From the NCBI GenBank assembly GCA_023434665.1, contig JAEYSM010000065.1, positions 1 through 64,000 on the forward strand: a stretch of 64,000 bases of DNA, given 5' to 3'. Below, in pieces: positions 34,337-43,344 of the stretch. Source of the DNA: Bacteroidota bacterium (GTDB lineage: Bacteria; Bacteroidota; Bacteroidia; Bacteroidales; Lentimicrobiaceae). The number at the start of each line of letters is the position of its first letter. The stretch's first letter is position 1. Below the pieces are notes generated by a model. That model saw nothing but the letters and a program-made list of their open reading frames with translations, ran no database searches and had not been told where the DNA came from. Both the position numbers and the translations under genes were made by a program.

Positions 34337-35059
34337 ATGGAAGCTCAAAATGCAAATCGTGGAATTCTATATCTGATTCCCACCCCTCTTGGAGATCAGG
34401 ACCGTAATGTTTCAATTCCTGAATACAATCTTGAGATTATCATGGGTCTGGATATATTTATAGTGGAAGAGCTGCGTACAGCACGACGTTTTCTGCGAAA
34501 ATTCGGCTATACGAATGATTTTGATTCCGTTACATTTTTCCTGCTTAACGAGCATACCTCTTATGAAGAAATGCTGAGTTTCGCTCAGCCGTTGAAAGAA
34601 GGCAAATCTATAGGTCTGTTGTCTGAGGCAGGCTGTCCCAATATTGCTGATCCGGGAGCACAGTTAATATATCAATCTCATGTTATAGGTGCTAAAGTGG
34701 TGCCTCTTACCGGACCTTCTTCTATCATAATGTCGCTGATGGCATCCGGATTGACAGGCCAGCAGTTTACCTTTCATGGCTACCTGCCTGTCAAACCTCA
34801 TGAGAGGAGTCAGAAAATAAAAGAAATAGATCGTTTAATTTCGAGAGGGCACAATCATACTCATATTTTTATAGAAGCTCCATATCGTAACCGCCAATTA
34901 TTAGAAGCTCTGCTTCAACACCTTAGTGAAGACACTAGGCTATGTGTCGCGGCCAACATCAGCATGCCTGATGAAAGCATTAAAACAATGCGGGTTGGAG
35001 AATGGAGAAAAAGAAAACCAGATCCCGGAAAAGTGCCAGCGGTTTTTCTGGTATCCTGA
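34337..35059 (+). CDS. RsmI-like SAM-dependent methyltransferase (tetrapyrrole methylase family)
   Basis: 240 residues. The start LYLIPTPLGDQ, the SEAGCPNIADPGAQLI block and VPLTGPSSIIMSLMASG are the hallmarks of the RsmI/tetrapyrrole methylase fold. EAPYRNRQLLEALL follows at about 180. RsmI methylates the ribose of 16S rRNA C1402. This protein is shorter than E. coli RsmI and diverges at the N-terminus (VEELRTARRFLRKF), so it may be the second, less studied Bacteroidetes paralogue. It is in a transcript with the dehydratase and phosphatase. Confidence 0.85.
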   Translation: MEAQNANRGILYLIPTPLGDQDRNVSIPEYNLEIIMGLDIFIVEELRTARRFLRKFGYTNDFDSVTFFLLNEHTSYEEMLSFAQPLKEGKSIGLLSEAGCPNIADPGAQLIYQSHVIGAKVVPLTGPSSIIMSLMASGLTGQQFTFHGYLPVKPHERSQKIKEIDRLISRGHNHTHIFIEAPYRNRQLLEALLQHLSEDTRLCVAANISMPDESIKTMRVGEWRKRKPDPGKVPAVFLVS

Positions 35060-35150
35060 AAAGAAATCCCCGAAAAAGGAATCCCCATCTTAAAAAAGGA
35101 ATTCCATCTAAAAAAAGAATCCCCATCCATTAAAAAAGACAGGGATTCGG
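35059..35150. repeat. Short imperfect tandem repeats after the RsmI-like gene
   Basis: Four to five units of about 18-22 bases with the core AAAAAAGGAATCCCCATCT follow the stop codon. The last unit includes GAATCCC, which can pair with GGGATTC at about 35141 as a possible terminator. Confidence 0.5.
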
Positions 35151-35186
35151 TGATTGTTTAGTTTAATGTAGCTCTTTAATCAGATC

Positions 35187-35693
35187 TTAGTGATGATGAC
35201 CGTGAGGGCCATGAACATGACCATGATCTAGCTCTTCCTTGGTTGCATCTCTCAGATCAATTATTTTACCGGTGAAGTGAAGAGTTTTTCCGGCCAATGG
35301 ATGATTGAAATCCATTTTAACATTATCACTGTTCACCTCCATGATTTTTCCTTCCAGTGGATGGCCTTCATTGTCCTGCATTGGAATAAAATTACCAACT
35401 GTAAGCATTTCATGGTCGACTTTTCCATCAATTTTAAAAATATCCATAGGAAGATCAACGATTGCTTCGCTAATCATTTCGCCATATGCATCTGCCGGAT
35501 CCAATGTAAATTCAAAAGTATCATTTACTTTAAGGTTTTCCAGATTTGATTCAAATTTCGGAAGCATACTTCCTGTACCATAAATAAATACAAGTGGTGA
35601 TGAAGCATCAGCCATATCTACCGTTTCTCCTGCATTATTATCCAGTTTGAGTTCGTAGGTCAGCGACACTACCTTGTTTTGTGAAATGTTCAT
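35187..35693 (-). CDS. SlyD-like FKBP peptidyl-prolyl isomerase with His-rich tail
   Basis: 168 residues, cytoplasmic. The FKBP half-domain (VVSLTYELKLDN, FIYGTGSMLPKFESNLENLKVND) is interrupted by the insert-in-flap chaperone domain (PADAYGEMISEAIVDLP to VNSDNVKMDFNHPLAGKTLHF). The C-terminus GHVHGPHGHHH is a metal-binding tail as in SlyD. It should act as a folding helper and possibly in nickel or other metal handling. It is a single gene on the minus strand. Confidence 0.93.
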   Translation of the reverse strand: MNISQNKVVSLTYELKLDNNAGETVDMADASSPLVFIYGTGSMLPKFESNLENLKVNDTFEFTLDPADAYGEMISEAIVDLPMDIFKIDGKVDHEMLTVGNFIPMQDNEGHPLEGKIMEVNSDNVKMDFNHPLAGKTLHFTGKIIDLRDATKEELDHGHVHGPHGHHH

Positions 35694-35763
35694 TGATTTC
35701 AGTTTAAAATGATTATTATAACAACAGGTTACATTTATCTTTGTTGAACCTGAAGCAAATTAA

Positions 35764-38139
35764 TTACAATGGCAATGGTTCAATTACCAGGCTATCTTCA
35801 ACTATAATATCGTCTTCCTCCGGTTTTTCATTATTATATTGAGGTGATACACAGTTATAATTTTTTGAAATTTTTATCTCAGGTTTAGGGAATCTGCCCC
35901 GATAATGTTTGAGATTTTCATCCTTCAGCACCTTTTCCATGAAAAAGCCATAAACAGGCAATGCAGTCCTTAATCCTTCGCCGAGCTGGGAAGTCCTGAA
36001 GCGGATATTTCTATGCTCTCCTCCTACCCAGACTCCCGACACCAGCTTTGGTGTTACCCCAATAAACCAGCCATCAGAGAAATTAGAGGATGTTCCTGTT
36101 TTACCACCGAAGTCGGTATCATATTTAAACAGGTCATACTCCCACAAGCCTTGGGTTGTACCTCCGGCTTCTGATAATCCTGAACGCAACATGACTGTCA
36201 TTAAAAATGCTGTTTCTTCATCCAGCACCTTTTTTGGCTTTAGTTTGTTTTCATACACGACTTCCCCATCCTGATTCACTATTTTCGTCACAAGAACAGG
36301 CTCGTTTAACCTGCCTTCATTCAGCAAAGCGGTATATGCATTTACAATTTCGAGTAAGGAAACATCACTTGAGCCAAGACATACTGATGGTACATTCATC
36401 AAATCGGAATTAATACCCATTCTGTGAGCCATCTCAATGACCTTTGCCCATCCCATCTCCTTTGTCAGTTGCACAGCCACGGAATTAACTGACCGCGCAA
36501 AGGCACTCTTAAGGCTGATATTACTGTATGAAAACACCCAGTTGGCATTCTGGGGCGACCATGATTTCTTTTCACCCTTCTCCACGTAATTGATGGTAAC
36601 AGGCTGGTCAGGCCGCCTGTCGCAAGGCCCTAATCCATTCTCAAAAGCTGCTGCATATACAAACGCCTTAAAAAGAGAACCCGGCTGACGTTTTGCCTGG
36701 CTTATGTGATCATACTTGAAAAACCTGTAATTTATGCCTCCTACCCATGCTTTTATATATCCATTAGAAGGGTCAATGCTCACAAATCCTGTATTGAGGA
36801 GATGCCGGTAGTACTTTATAGAATCGATTGTGCTCAATAAAGTGTCTTTGTCACCATTCCAGGAGAATACAGTCATATTATGAGGTTGATTCAGATAATA
36901 CTCCACTGAGTCATTCTGTGTATCAAATTTTGCCTTTAAGGACTTATAAGTGGATGTCTGTTGCACCAGCTCTTCAATAAATCCAGGCATTTCCTTTCCT
37001 TTACTGTCAACCCAGGGATTCTGTCCTTTCCAGTGCTCGAAGAACTTTTGCTGAAGTCTCTTCATATGCTTTTCTACAGCCTGTTCGGCGTAAATCTGCA
37101 ATTCCGGGTCTATAGTAGTGTATATTTTCAGTCCGTCAGTATAAATATTATATCCTGTTTCTTTACTCCAGGATTGTAATGAACGGGCAACAGCATCCTT
37201 GAAATAGGTAGCATCTGAAGCATCAGGAACAGGCTGGCGATAACGGAGTCTTACCGGAATATTCTGAACTGAGTCGGCATAATCCGCATTGATGTAATTA
37301 TACTTGGCCATCTGTGCCAGGATGCTGTTTCTCCTTCTCAAAGCATTGTCTTTATTCAGGACAGGACTGTAATAAGTTGGTGCTTTTAGGAGACCGATAA
37401 GCAATGCAGCTTCCTCATAATTGAGTTCGCCGGGTAGTTTATTGAAAAAAGTCCTGGATGCTGCTTTTATTCCGAATGAATTACTGCCGAAGTCAACCGT
37501 ATTTAGGTACATGGTCAGGATTTCGTCTTTCGAATAGTAGAATTCCAATTTGAGGGCATTAATCCATTCCTTTGATTTATCAACGATAATACTGACTCCT
37601 TTTATCCGGCCAAGCAGTCCCTTTTTATTCTTGTGTCGTGTTTTATATAAGTTCTTAACCAATTGCTGAGTAATGGTACTTCCTCCCCTTTTATCTCCTT
37701 TTGCAGTGCTCCAGATGGCTGCGACAGTAGCTTTAAGGTCAATTCCATTGTGGTTATAGAATCTGATATCTTCGGCAGCAAGCAATGTATTGATGATAAC
37801 CGGTGACAATTCACCGAATTCAATAGGTTCGCGGTTTTCAATATAATAAGTCCCCATGAGTGAACTGTCAGAAGCAAATAATTCAGAAGCCACATTCATT
37901 TCGGGTTCCTTAAGTTCACTTATATCAGGCGATTGTCCAAATAACCAGAGAAAGTTGAGATCAATTGCGATAAAAAGAAGCAAAAGAATTAAAAATACCT
38001 GTCCAAGGCGTACAAGCAATTTTTGCCACCACTTTTGTGCAAATTCTGGTATGGAGAATAGTCTTTTCAGAAAGAAACCAAGCTTTTTCAATGATAATCT
38101 TAATGCCTGTATAATAATTTTGAATAATGGAATTTTCAC
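35764..38139 (-). CDS. Class A penicillin-binding protein 1A (transglycosylase/transpeptidase)
   Basis: 791 residues starting at GTG 38139. A basic cytoplasmic segment and one membrane anchor (VFLILLLLFIAIDLNFLWLF) are followed by the GT51 glycosyltransferase (AAEDIRFYNHNGID, RGGSTITQQLVKNLY). The transpeptidase domain comes next, with SxxK at RQPGSLFKAFVYA, SxN at ARSVNSVAVQ and KTG at GGKTGTSSNFSDGWF. It polymerises and crosslinks peptidoglycan at the inner membrane facing the periplasm. It is monocistronic. Confidence 0.95.
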   Translation of the reverse strand: MKIPLFKIIIQALRLSLKKLGFFLKRLFSIPEFAQKWWQKLLVRLGQVFLILLLLFIAIDLNFLWLFGQSPDISELKEPEMNVASELFASDSSLMGTYYIENREPIEFGELSPVIINTLLAAEDIRFYNHNGIDLKATVAAIWSTAKGDKRGGSTITQQLVKNLYKTRHKNKKGLLGRIKGVSIIVDKSKEWINALKLEFYYSKDEILTMYLNTVDFGSNSFGIKAASRTFFNKLPGELNYEEAALLIGLLKAPTYYSPVLNKDNALRRRNSILAQMAKYNYINADYADSVQNIPVRLRYRQPVPDASDATYFKDAVARSLQSWSKETGYNIYTDGLKIYTTIDPELQIYAEQAVEKHMKRLQQKFFEHWKGQNPWVDSKGKEMPGFIEELVQQTSTYKSLKAKFDTQNDSVEYYLNQPHNMTVFSWNGDKDTLLSTIDSIKYYRHLLNTGFVSIDPSNGYIKAWVGGINYRFFKYDHISQAKRQPGSLFKAFVYAAAFENGLGPCDRRPDQPVTINYVEKGEKKSWSPQNANWVFSYSNISLKSAFARSVNSVAVQLTKEMGWAKVIEMAHRMGINSDLMNVPSVCLGSSDVSLLEIVNAYTALLNEGRLNEPVLVTKIVNQDGEVVYENKLKPKKVLDEETAFLMTVMLRSGLSEAGGTTQGLWEYDLFKYDTDFGGKTGTSSNFSDGWFIGVTPKLVSGVWVGGEHRNIRFRTSQLGEGLRTALPVYGFFMEKVLKDENLKHYRGRFPKPEIKISKNYNCVSPQYNNEKPEEDDIIVEDSLVIEPLPL

Positions 38140-38353
38140 TTGATAGCTGGTTCCCAGGTATATACAATAAAACTGGTAATTTGAATTTAGTCCGGCAAGT
38201 TACGCTGATTTCATTAAACTTAGATGAAATTTGTAACTTTATAGACTCAAATTCGTCCAAGAATACAAGATTAATGATTAAACCCCTTAATCAATTGTTT
38301 GTTGTTTGATGGAGTGGAAATAAAGATAGTAAAAACTACTATTGACGAACCTT

Positions 38354-38779
38354 ATGAAAAAGTTTCTGCTTTTTGCATTGCTATGCTTTCACATTTCAGG
38401 GTATGCGGTGGGTCAAAAAGCATCAGATTATTTAAAAGCAGCACTGCTTTCAACTGAGCAAAAGAACTATAAACAGGCCATTGCTTATTGTGACCTTGCA
38501 TTATCAGTGAATTCAACCTATAATGCTGCATATTTTCACAGGGGATACAACAAATTCCTCATGAAAGATTACAAAGGGGCCATCGTTGATTTCTCAGTCT
38601 GCATTGACCTTAACAGTGATTATTTGGAAGCCTACCTTTATCGTGGTTTATGTAATCAGCGTGAAGGCAACAATTTGGCTGCAACACGTGATTATAATCA
38701 TGCGCGACAACTCAACGCAGTGGAAACACTTTCATTTGTGACGGGAAATCTGTTCCGGTTCGGCCTCCGTAACAATTAG
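38354..38779 (+). CDS. Small secreted TPR protein
   Basis: 141 residues from ATG 38354; a TTG four codons upstream is in frame. The signal peptide is KKFLLFALLCFHISGYAVG. About three tetratricopeptide repeats follow (NYKQAIAYCDLALSVNSTYN, DYKGAIVDFSVCIDLNSDYL, EGNNLAATRDYNHARQLNA). TPRs bind partner proteins. No enzymatic domain is present and the role in the envelope is unknown. Its end converges on the YdcF gene. Confidence 0.8.
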   Translation: MKKFLLFALLCFHISGYAVGQKASDYLKAALLSTEQKNYKQAIAYCDLALSVNSTYNAAYFHRGYNKFLMKDYKGAIVDFSVCIDLNSDYLEAYLYRGLCNQREGNNLAATRDYNHARQLNAVETLSFVTGNLFRFGLRNN

Positions 38780-38796
38780 TTAAAAAGCCTGAGGTC

Positions 38797-39561
38797 TCAG
38801 CAATAACCTGCTGTCCTGTATACCACATACCCAATTATTTCATGAATTAACAGGTCCCAGTTCTTTAAGGTCATTATTGATGGCACTAACAGGTGATCCA
38901 AATTATAAAGTCTGTCTCCGACTAACCGGGAAGTTGGATATTCAACAATCTTTATTCCTTGCTTTTCGAAACAGGCGGCGGCACGTTTCATATGGAGTGC
39001 AGAAGTTATCAGGACAACGGTATCGTTTATTGAGTTTTCGCTAAGTATTTTTTCCGAGTAAATGGCATTCTCGTAAGTATTCCGTGAAAGACCCTCGAAC
39101 AGAACATTCTGGGCAGATATACCCGTTCCTCTTAAAAAATAACTCAGATATAACGACTCTACCCTGTCTTTATAAATCAGATGACCGGGTCCTCCACTAA
39201 TGATAATATTTTCGATTTTCCCATTCTGGTAAAGATGTAGCGTTTGCATAAATCTGTCAGCACCCGACCTGAATATCAGACGTCCTGTCCTGTTGTCCAT
39301 TGTGGCAATATCGCCGGCCAGCAGCACACCGGCTTCATAAACAGCAGAATCCTGCAGTCTTACATCCGGTCTCTCCCAACTCCTGATAACTTCATCTCCT
39401 ATGAAAGGATTGGTAAAGAACAGCAACAGTCCGAATCCTGTAATAGCTAGTCTTCTTTTAGTGGTCGCTTTTTTAACGACCAGTGAAAGAAACAGAAGTA
39501 CCAGAACCCACCCTAGTGGATTAAGGAAATAGCCCAGAATTTTTGAGAAAAAGTAAAACAT
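38797..39561 (-). CDS. YdcF/ElyC/SanA family membrane protein (DUF218)
   Basis: 254 residues from ATG 39561; a TTG further upstream would run into the preceding gene. Two membrane segments come first (FLNPLGWVLVLLFLSLVV, LAITGFGLLLFFTNPFIG). The DUF218 domain follows (AGVLLAGDI, IIISGGPGHLI, EGLSRNTYENAIYSEKIL, VLITSALHMKRAAACFEKQGI). Relatives such as ElyC affect peptidoglycan or envelope precursor metabolism. It starts 7 bases after the VWA-like gene. Confidence 0.88.
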   Translation of the reverse strand: MFYFFSKILGYFLNPLGWVLVLLFLSLVVKKATTKRRLAITGFGLLLFFTNPFIGDEVIRSWERPDVRLQDSAVYEAGVLLAGDIATMDNRTGRLIFRSGADRFMQTLHLYQNGKIENIIISGGPGHLIYKDRVESLYLSYFLRGTGISAQNVLFEGLSRNTYENAIYSEKILSENSINDTVVLITSALHMKRAAACFEKQGIKIVEYPTSRLVGDRLYNLDHLLVPSIMTLKNWDLLIHEIIGYVVYRTAGYC

Positions 39562-39568
39562 ATCCACT

Positions 39569-41659
39569 TTAATAACTTCCCATGTATTTACGGACAAACC
39601 ACTCAGCACCAAGAAGAACGAAAATCAATAGCATAAGTGGATAGAAATCTATAAGATCTGTGTAATGACGCCTCGAATAAGTTACAGACTTCACATCCTC
39701 CCTATCTCTGATATCCTGTGCAATTCTGTCCGTTTCATTCAGGTTATATGCTTTCGCACCTGATTCATAAGCAATAATGTTTAACAGCTTATGATCAGCC
39801 ACCAGATTAATATCCTCCATTTTGATCTCTGTCACCACAAAACTACCGGTTCTGCTTAGTTTTTCTCCCTGTAAATCAGCAGTTGCCTCAAAGGTATAAA
39901 TACCGGGTGGAAAATTACCGATCTTAAGTGTGTAGTTCCTGTCGCCTCGTGAAAAACCATATTCAAACTTTTTATTGCTCTCATCAGTGATTTCCATGGT
40001 AACATCCGGTTCAGTTATCAATTCATAACTTTCATTATAAAGAGATGCAGCAAACTGGATATTCTCATTTTCAGCATAAAAGTTATTCCATTCGATCCTG
40101 AATCTGCTTCTATCGGTTCTTGCCGTCAGATACTGAAACATTTTGCCGATAAGATCATCAAAATTAGCATGGGTACTATTCTGAATATAGTCAAGCATAC
40201 GCCACTTCCATATGCCCTCTCCTGCAATGATTCCGGTTCTGCGGTCAGGACTTTCATTAAATAAAATCAAAGGCATGTCAGTTTGCGTGGGCCCAATCTT
40301 CTGAGTTGAAAATACCCTGGCCGAATTTGCAATATTAAAGGTGGCAAAAGGAGTAACCAACGGGGGTACATTCTCCAACAATCTTTTCTGCTGTTCAGAG
40401 AAGAGAAAAAGGGAGAATGACGGATTGATGGCAGGGAGAGCCTCATTATACGAACCCTTGAAACCATCGATGTTAATTCCGGTCTCCATCGAATTCAGCA
40501 ACTGGAGATTACTTTGCTGCCCGATAAGAAACATCAAAGGCACTTTTGATGAAAGTATCGCATCAAGTTTTGAAAATCCCTGATTTACCATTGAAGGTAT
40601 CTGCGAAAGCACTATCAGATTATATTCTTCGGGTGATTGATTGTTAAATTCGGTACCAAAAAACTGCTTAGATTCAAAATTGTTGCTGTTTTCAATAACC
40701 CGCTGTAAAGCAGCGACATCAGGATGAGGCGCATTGGCAATTATAGCTACTTTGAGCTTACTTTCTCTGATTTCAACAAATATCTCCCGTTCATTATTTC
40801 CTGTGTTGGCTTCATCTTCTACTTTATCCACAACGATACGCAGTCTCTTTAAACCGATAACATCAGCTTCAGGATAAACCGGAACTGACATCACCTGGTT
40901 ATGCGAAGTGACACTGATGTCCTGACTGAAAATCTGATTATCCTTATCGAAAACGCGCACGACTGAACGCTTACCAGGTAATCCTATTGCCTGTATGGTA
41001 ATATCTACCGGGAAACGATTTCCTTTAAAAGCTGTTTTATTGTGACTGACTTTCTGTATTTTCAGATCCTTCCGGGAGGTGGTATCTCCCATTTTTACAG
41101 TAAAAACAGGATAAGAACTATTCCTTACCTGATGCAATGGATCTGCCCCACTATTATAAATGCCATCACTGGCAAGAATAACCGCTCCAATATTCCGGTT
41201 ATAATACCGCGTATTTACTTCATCAAACAAAGCGGATATTTCGGTGACTTCGGCATCAAACAGGGGTGGCGAATCTATTTCAACATAATCCCCGAAAGTG
41301 TATGTATGTACTTCATAATCATCCTTCAGATCCTCAGCCAACGACTGCATGCTGTTAATAAATTCATTCCTGTAAAAAGATGAATCAGCATTCATTACAA
41401 TGGAAGATGAATTATCGATACCAATAATTACAGCCGGCTTTACTGTTGTCCTGCTGGTTGTCCGTACCATCGGTGATATCAATAAAAAAGCAAGCAATGT
41501 CACTGAAATGAAACGAAGTATCGCCAGCAACCATGTAACTGGCCGTGAAAAGTCATTTCTGTCTTTCAGAAAGTACAAAATATATGTAACCAGTAGTCCA
41601 AAGGCAACACAAATTACCATGAACCACCAAGGATATTCAGTTATCAGATTAAAGTCCAA
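39569..41659 (-). CDS. Membrane protein with VWA-like domain
   Basis: 696 residues starting at TTG 41659 (the first ATG, 13 codons later, would cut into the first membrane segment region). Two N-terminal membrane helices are followed by a von Willebrand A-like domain with a MIDAS-type DNSSSIVM near residue 82 and ILASDGIYNSGADP. Beta-rich Ig-like domains come next, then a class I glutamine-amidotransferase-like fold (VILSQIPSMVNQ, GEGIWKWRM). One membrane helix lies near the C-terminus. No catalytic Cys is obvious, so it may be structural or regulatory. Operon with the TapB-like and YdcF genes. Confidence 0.75.
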   Translation of the reverse strand: MDFNLITEYPWWFMVICVAFGLLVTYILYFLKDRNDFSRPVTWLLAILRFISVTLLAFLLISPMVRTTSRTTVKPAVIIGIDNSSSIVMNADSSFYRNEFINSMQSLAEDLKDDYEVHTYTFGDYVEIDSPPLFDAEVTEISALFDEVNTRYYNRNIGAVILASDGIYNSGADPLHQVRNSSYPVFTVKMGDTTSRKDLKIQKVSHNKTAFKGNRFPVDITIQAIGLPGKRSVVRVFDKDNQIFSQDISVTSHNQVMSVPVYPEADVIGLKRLRIVVDKVEDEANTGNNEREIFVEIRESKLKVAIIANAPHPDVAALQRVIENSNNFESKQFFGTEFNNQSPEEYNLIVLSQIPSMVNQGFSKLDAILSSKVPLMFLIGQQSNLQLLNSMETGINIDGFKGSYNEALPAINPSFSLFLFSEQQKRLLENVPPLVTPFATFNIANSARVFSTQKIGPTQTDMPLILFNESPDRRTGIIAGEGIWKWRMLDYIQNSTHANFDDLIGKMFQYLTARTDRSRFRIEWNNFYAENENIQFAASLYNESYELITEPDVTMEITDESNKKFEYGFSRGDRNYTLKIGNFPPGIYTFEATADLQGEKLSRTGSFVVTEIKMEDINLVADHKLLNIIAYESGAKAYNLNETDRIAQDIRDREDVKSVTYSRRHYTDLIDFYPLMLLIFVLLGAEWFVRKYMGSY

Positions 41660-41694
41660 TTTCTCAGTGTTTATTCAATAATCAACCAAATTGC

Positions 41695-42378
41695 CTAGTT
41701 ACGGAAAACAGTAAGTTCAGAATAACCCACCAGCTTACCCTTACTGTAAGTCTCGCTTCTCACTGCGCCTACTTTTTCTGAGAACCATTGTGCTGCAGAA
41801 TTGGTCATTTTTATGATTGACTTGGTTTCAATATCATAGGTTATCTTATAACACTCATAAGAGCCTGCAGGAGTCGTAATGGTTTCAATTCCTTCAACTT
41901 TACGGTTAAAGATCTTTACACTCATATTCATAGGAATAGAACCGCTGACTATCGACATCACGAGATTACCATCAGGCAACTCCTGCCCTACCTGCATTTT
42001 CCCAGGATAAACCAGATCGGTTGCATCAACTGAAATCTCCATATCCTCTGTATTGCCCATAGATGCCGAATTGAAAAAACTCTGCATATCCATGTAGAAT
42101 ACACCATCCTTACAGCGCATCTCAAGATTCATAACACCTTCGGACTTGTTTTTTTTATCCAGTTGTTCACTTTCAATTTTTATCACTGTTCCTTCATTGG
42201 TTTCACGCACTTCCTTCACGGTCTGGCGGATGGTGCCCGTCAATTTCTGTTTGCCATCATAGTTCTTCATTTCGATGAATGTGTTCTCTTTCATCATATC
42301 AAATCCTGAACAGTCCTGTGCAATTCCTGATGCATAGGCAAAAAGCATAATGACAATCAATGTAAGTATTCTCTTCAT
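41695..42378 (-). CDS. Secreted TapB/DUF3108-like protein
   Basis: 227 residues. The signal peptide is RILTLIVIMLFAYASGIAQ. The mature part is a beta-rich domain with the pattern ENTFIEMKNYDGKQKLTGT, PAGSYECYKITYDIETK and AAQWFSEKVGAVRSETYSKGK. This resembles the DUF3108/TapB proteins found in Bacteroidetes envelopes, possibly lipid- or polymer-binding. The function is not established. It is the first gene of the unit with the VWA-like and YdcF genes. Confidence 0.65.
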   Translation of the reverse strand: MKRILTLIVIMLFAYASGIAQDCSGFDMMKENTFIEMKNYDGKQKLTGTIRQTVKEVRETNEGTVIKIESEQLDKKNKSEGVMNLEMRCKDGVFYMDMQSFFNSASMGNTEDMEISVDATDLVYPGKMQVGQELPDGNLVMSIVSGSIPMNMSVKIFNRKVEGIETITTPAGSYECYKITYDIETKSIIKMTNSAAQWFSEKVGAVRSETYSKGKLVGYSELTVFRN

Positions 42379-42513
42379 AAGTGAAAATTTAAAATGTTTA
42401 ACAATTTATTGAACAGATAACTTAATAATGCATTAAATGGCAATATTTTACGGTATTCTTTGAATGATGTTGATAATCGGAAAGTTCAACCTCACCAATA
42501 AAACAAAGTTAGT

Positions 42514-42542
42514 AAAAAAGGGCAGTAATTACTGCCCTTTTA
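42514..42542. terminator. Perfectly palindromic terminator after fabG
   Basis: AAAAGGGCAGTAA and TTACTGCCCTTTT are perfect complements; A and T runs flank both sides. It separates fabG from the TapB-like gene. Confidence 0.8.
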
Positions 42543-42563
42543 GTGATATTAAAATTTACATTT

Positions 42564-43310
42564 TTAAGTATTCATACCGCCGCAGACGCTAATTACCTGA
42601 CCTGTAACATATGATGACAGGTCGGAGGCAAGGAACAGAGCTGTATCGGCTACATCCTGCGGCTTTCCGCCTCTTCTTAAAGGAATTTTCTCAGCCCATG
42701 ACTTTCTTACTTCATCCGAAAGCTTGGCAGTCATCTCAGTCTCAATGTATCCCGGAGCAATAGCATTGCACCTTATATTTCTCGAACCCAGTTCCTGAGC
42801 AATTGATTTTGTAAATCCTATCAGTCCGGCTTTTGAAGCACTGTAGTTCGACTGTCCTGCATTACCTGACAAACCTACAACTGAGCTCATATTAATGATT
42901 GTACCAAACCGTTGCTTAAGCATAGGTTTCTGCACAGCCTTTGTCATGTTGAATATCGACTTAAGGTTCACTTTAATTACCAGATCCCAATCGCTTTCTG
43001 TCATTCTCATCAACAGGTTGTCTCTTGTTATACCTGCATTGTTTACCAGAATATCAATTTTTCCAAACTCACCTACCACGTGATTGATAAGTTCTTCACT
43101 ACTCTCAAATGAACTGGCATCCGACGCATAAGCCTTAGCCTTTACTCCATACGAGCGCAATTCTTCTTCAAGCAATGTAGTCTGTTCATCGAGTCTGAGA
43201 TCTGAGATGGCTACATCAGCACCATGTTGTGCAAAAGTAACTGCAATAGCCTTTCCAATTCCCCTGGCTCCTCCTGTTACCAAAGCGGTCTTTCCTTCAA
43301 GTAATTTCAT
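42564..43310 (-). CDS. fabG: 3-oxoacyl-[ACP] reductase
   Basis: 248 residues, short-chain dehydrogenase. The NADPH-binding TGGARGIGKAIA is at the N-terminus. NNAGITRDNLLMRM and the catalytic Ser-Tyr-Lys (NMSSVVG, YSASKAG) fit FabG closely. It reduces 3-oxoacyl-ACP in fatty acid elongation in the cytoplasm. It follows the glycogen GT3-GT35 gene by 34 bases on the same strand, perhaps by read-through, and ends at a strong terminator. Confidence 0.94.
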   Translation of the reverse strand: MKLLEGKTALVTGGARGIGKAIAVTFAQHGADVAISDLRLDEQTTLLEEELRSYGVKAKAYASDASSFESSEELINHVVGEFGKIDILVNNAGITRDNLLMRMTESDWDLVIKVNLKSIFNMTKAVQKPMLKQRFGTIINMSSVVGLSGNAGQSNYSASKAGLIGFTKSIAQELGSRNIRCNAIAPGYIETEMTAKLSDEVRKSWAEKIPLRRGGKPQDVADTALFLASDLSSYVTGQVISVCGGMNT

Positions 43311-43344
43311 GATTTGTTATTTGTGCATTAGATAATTAAATATT

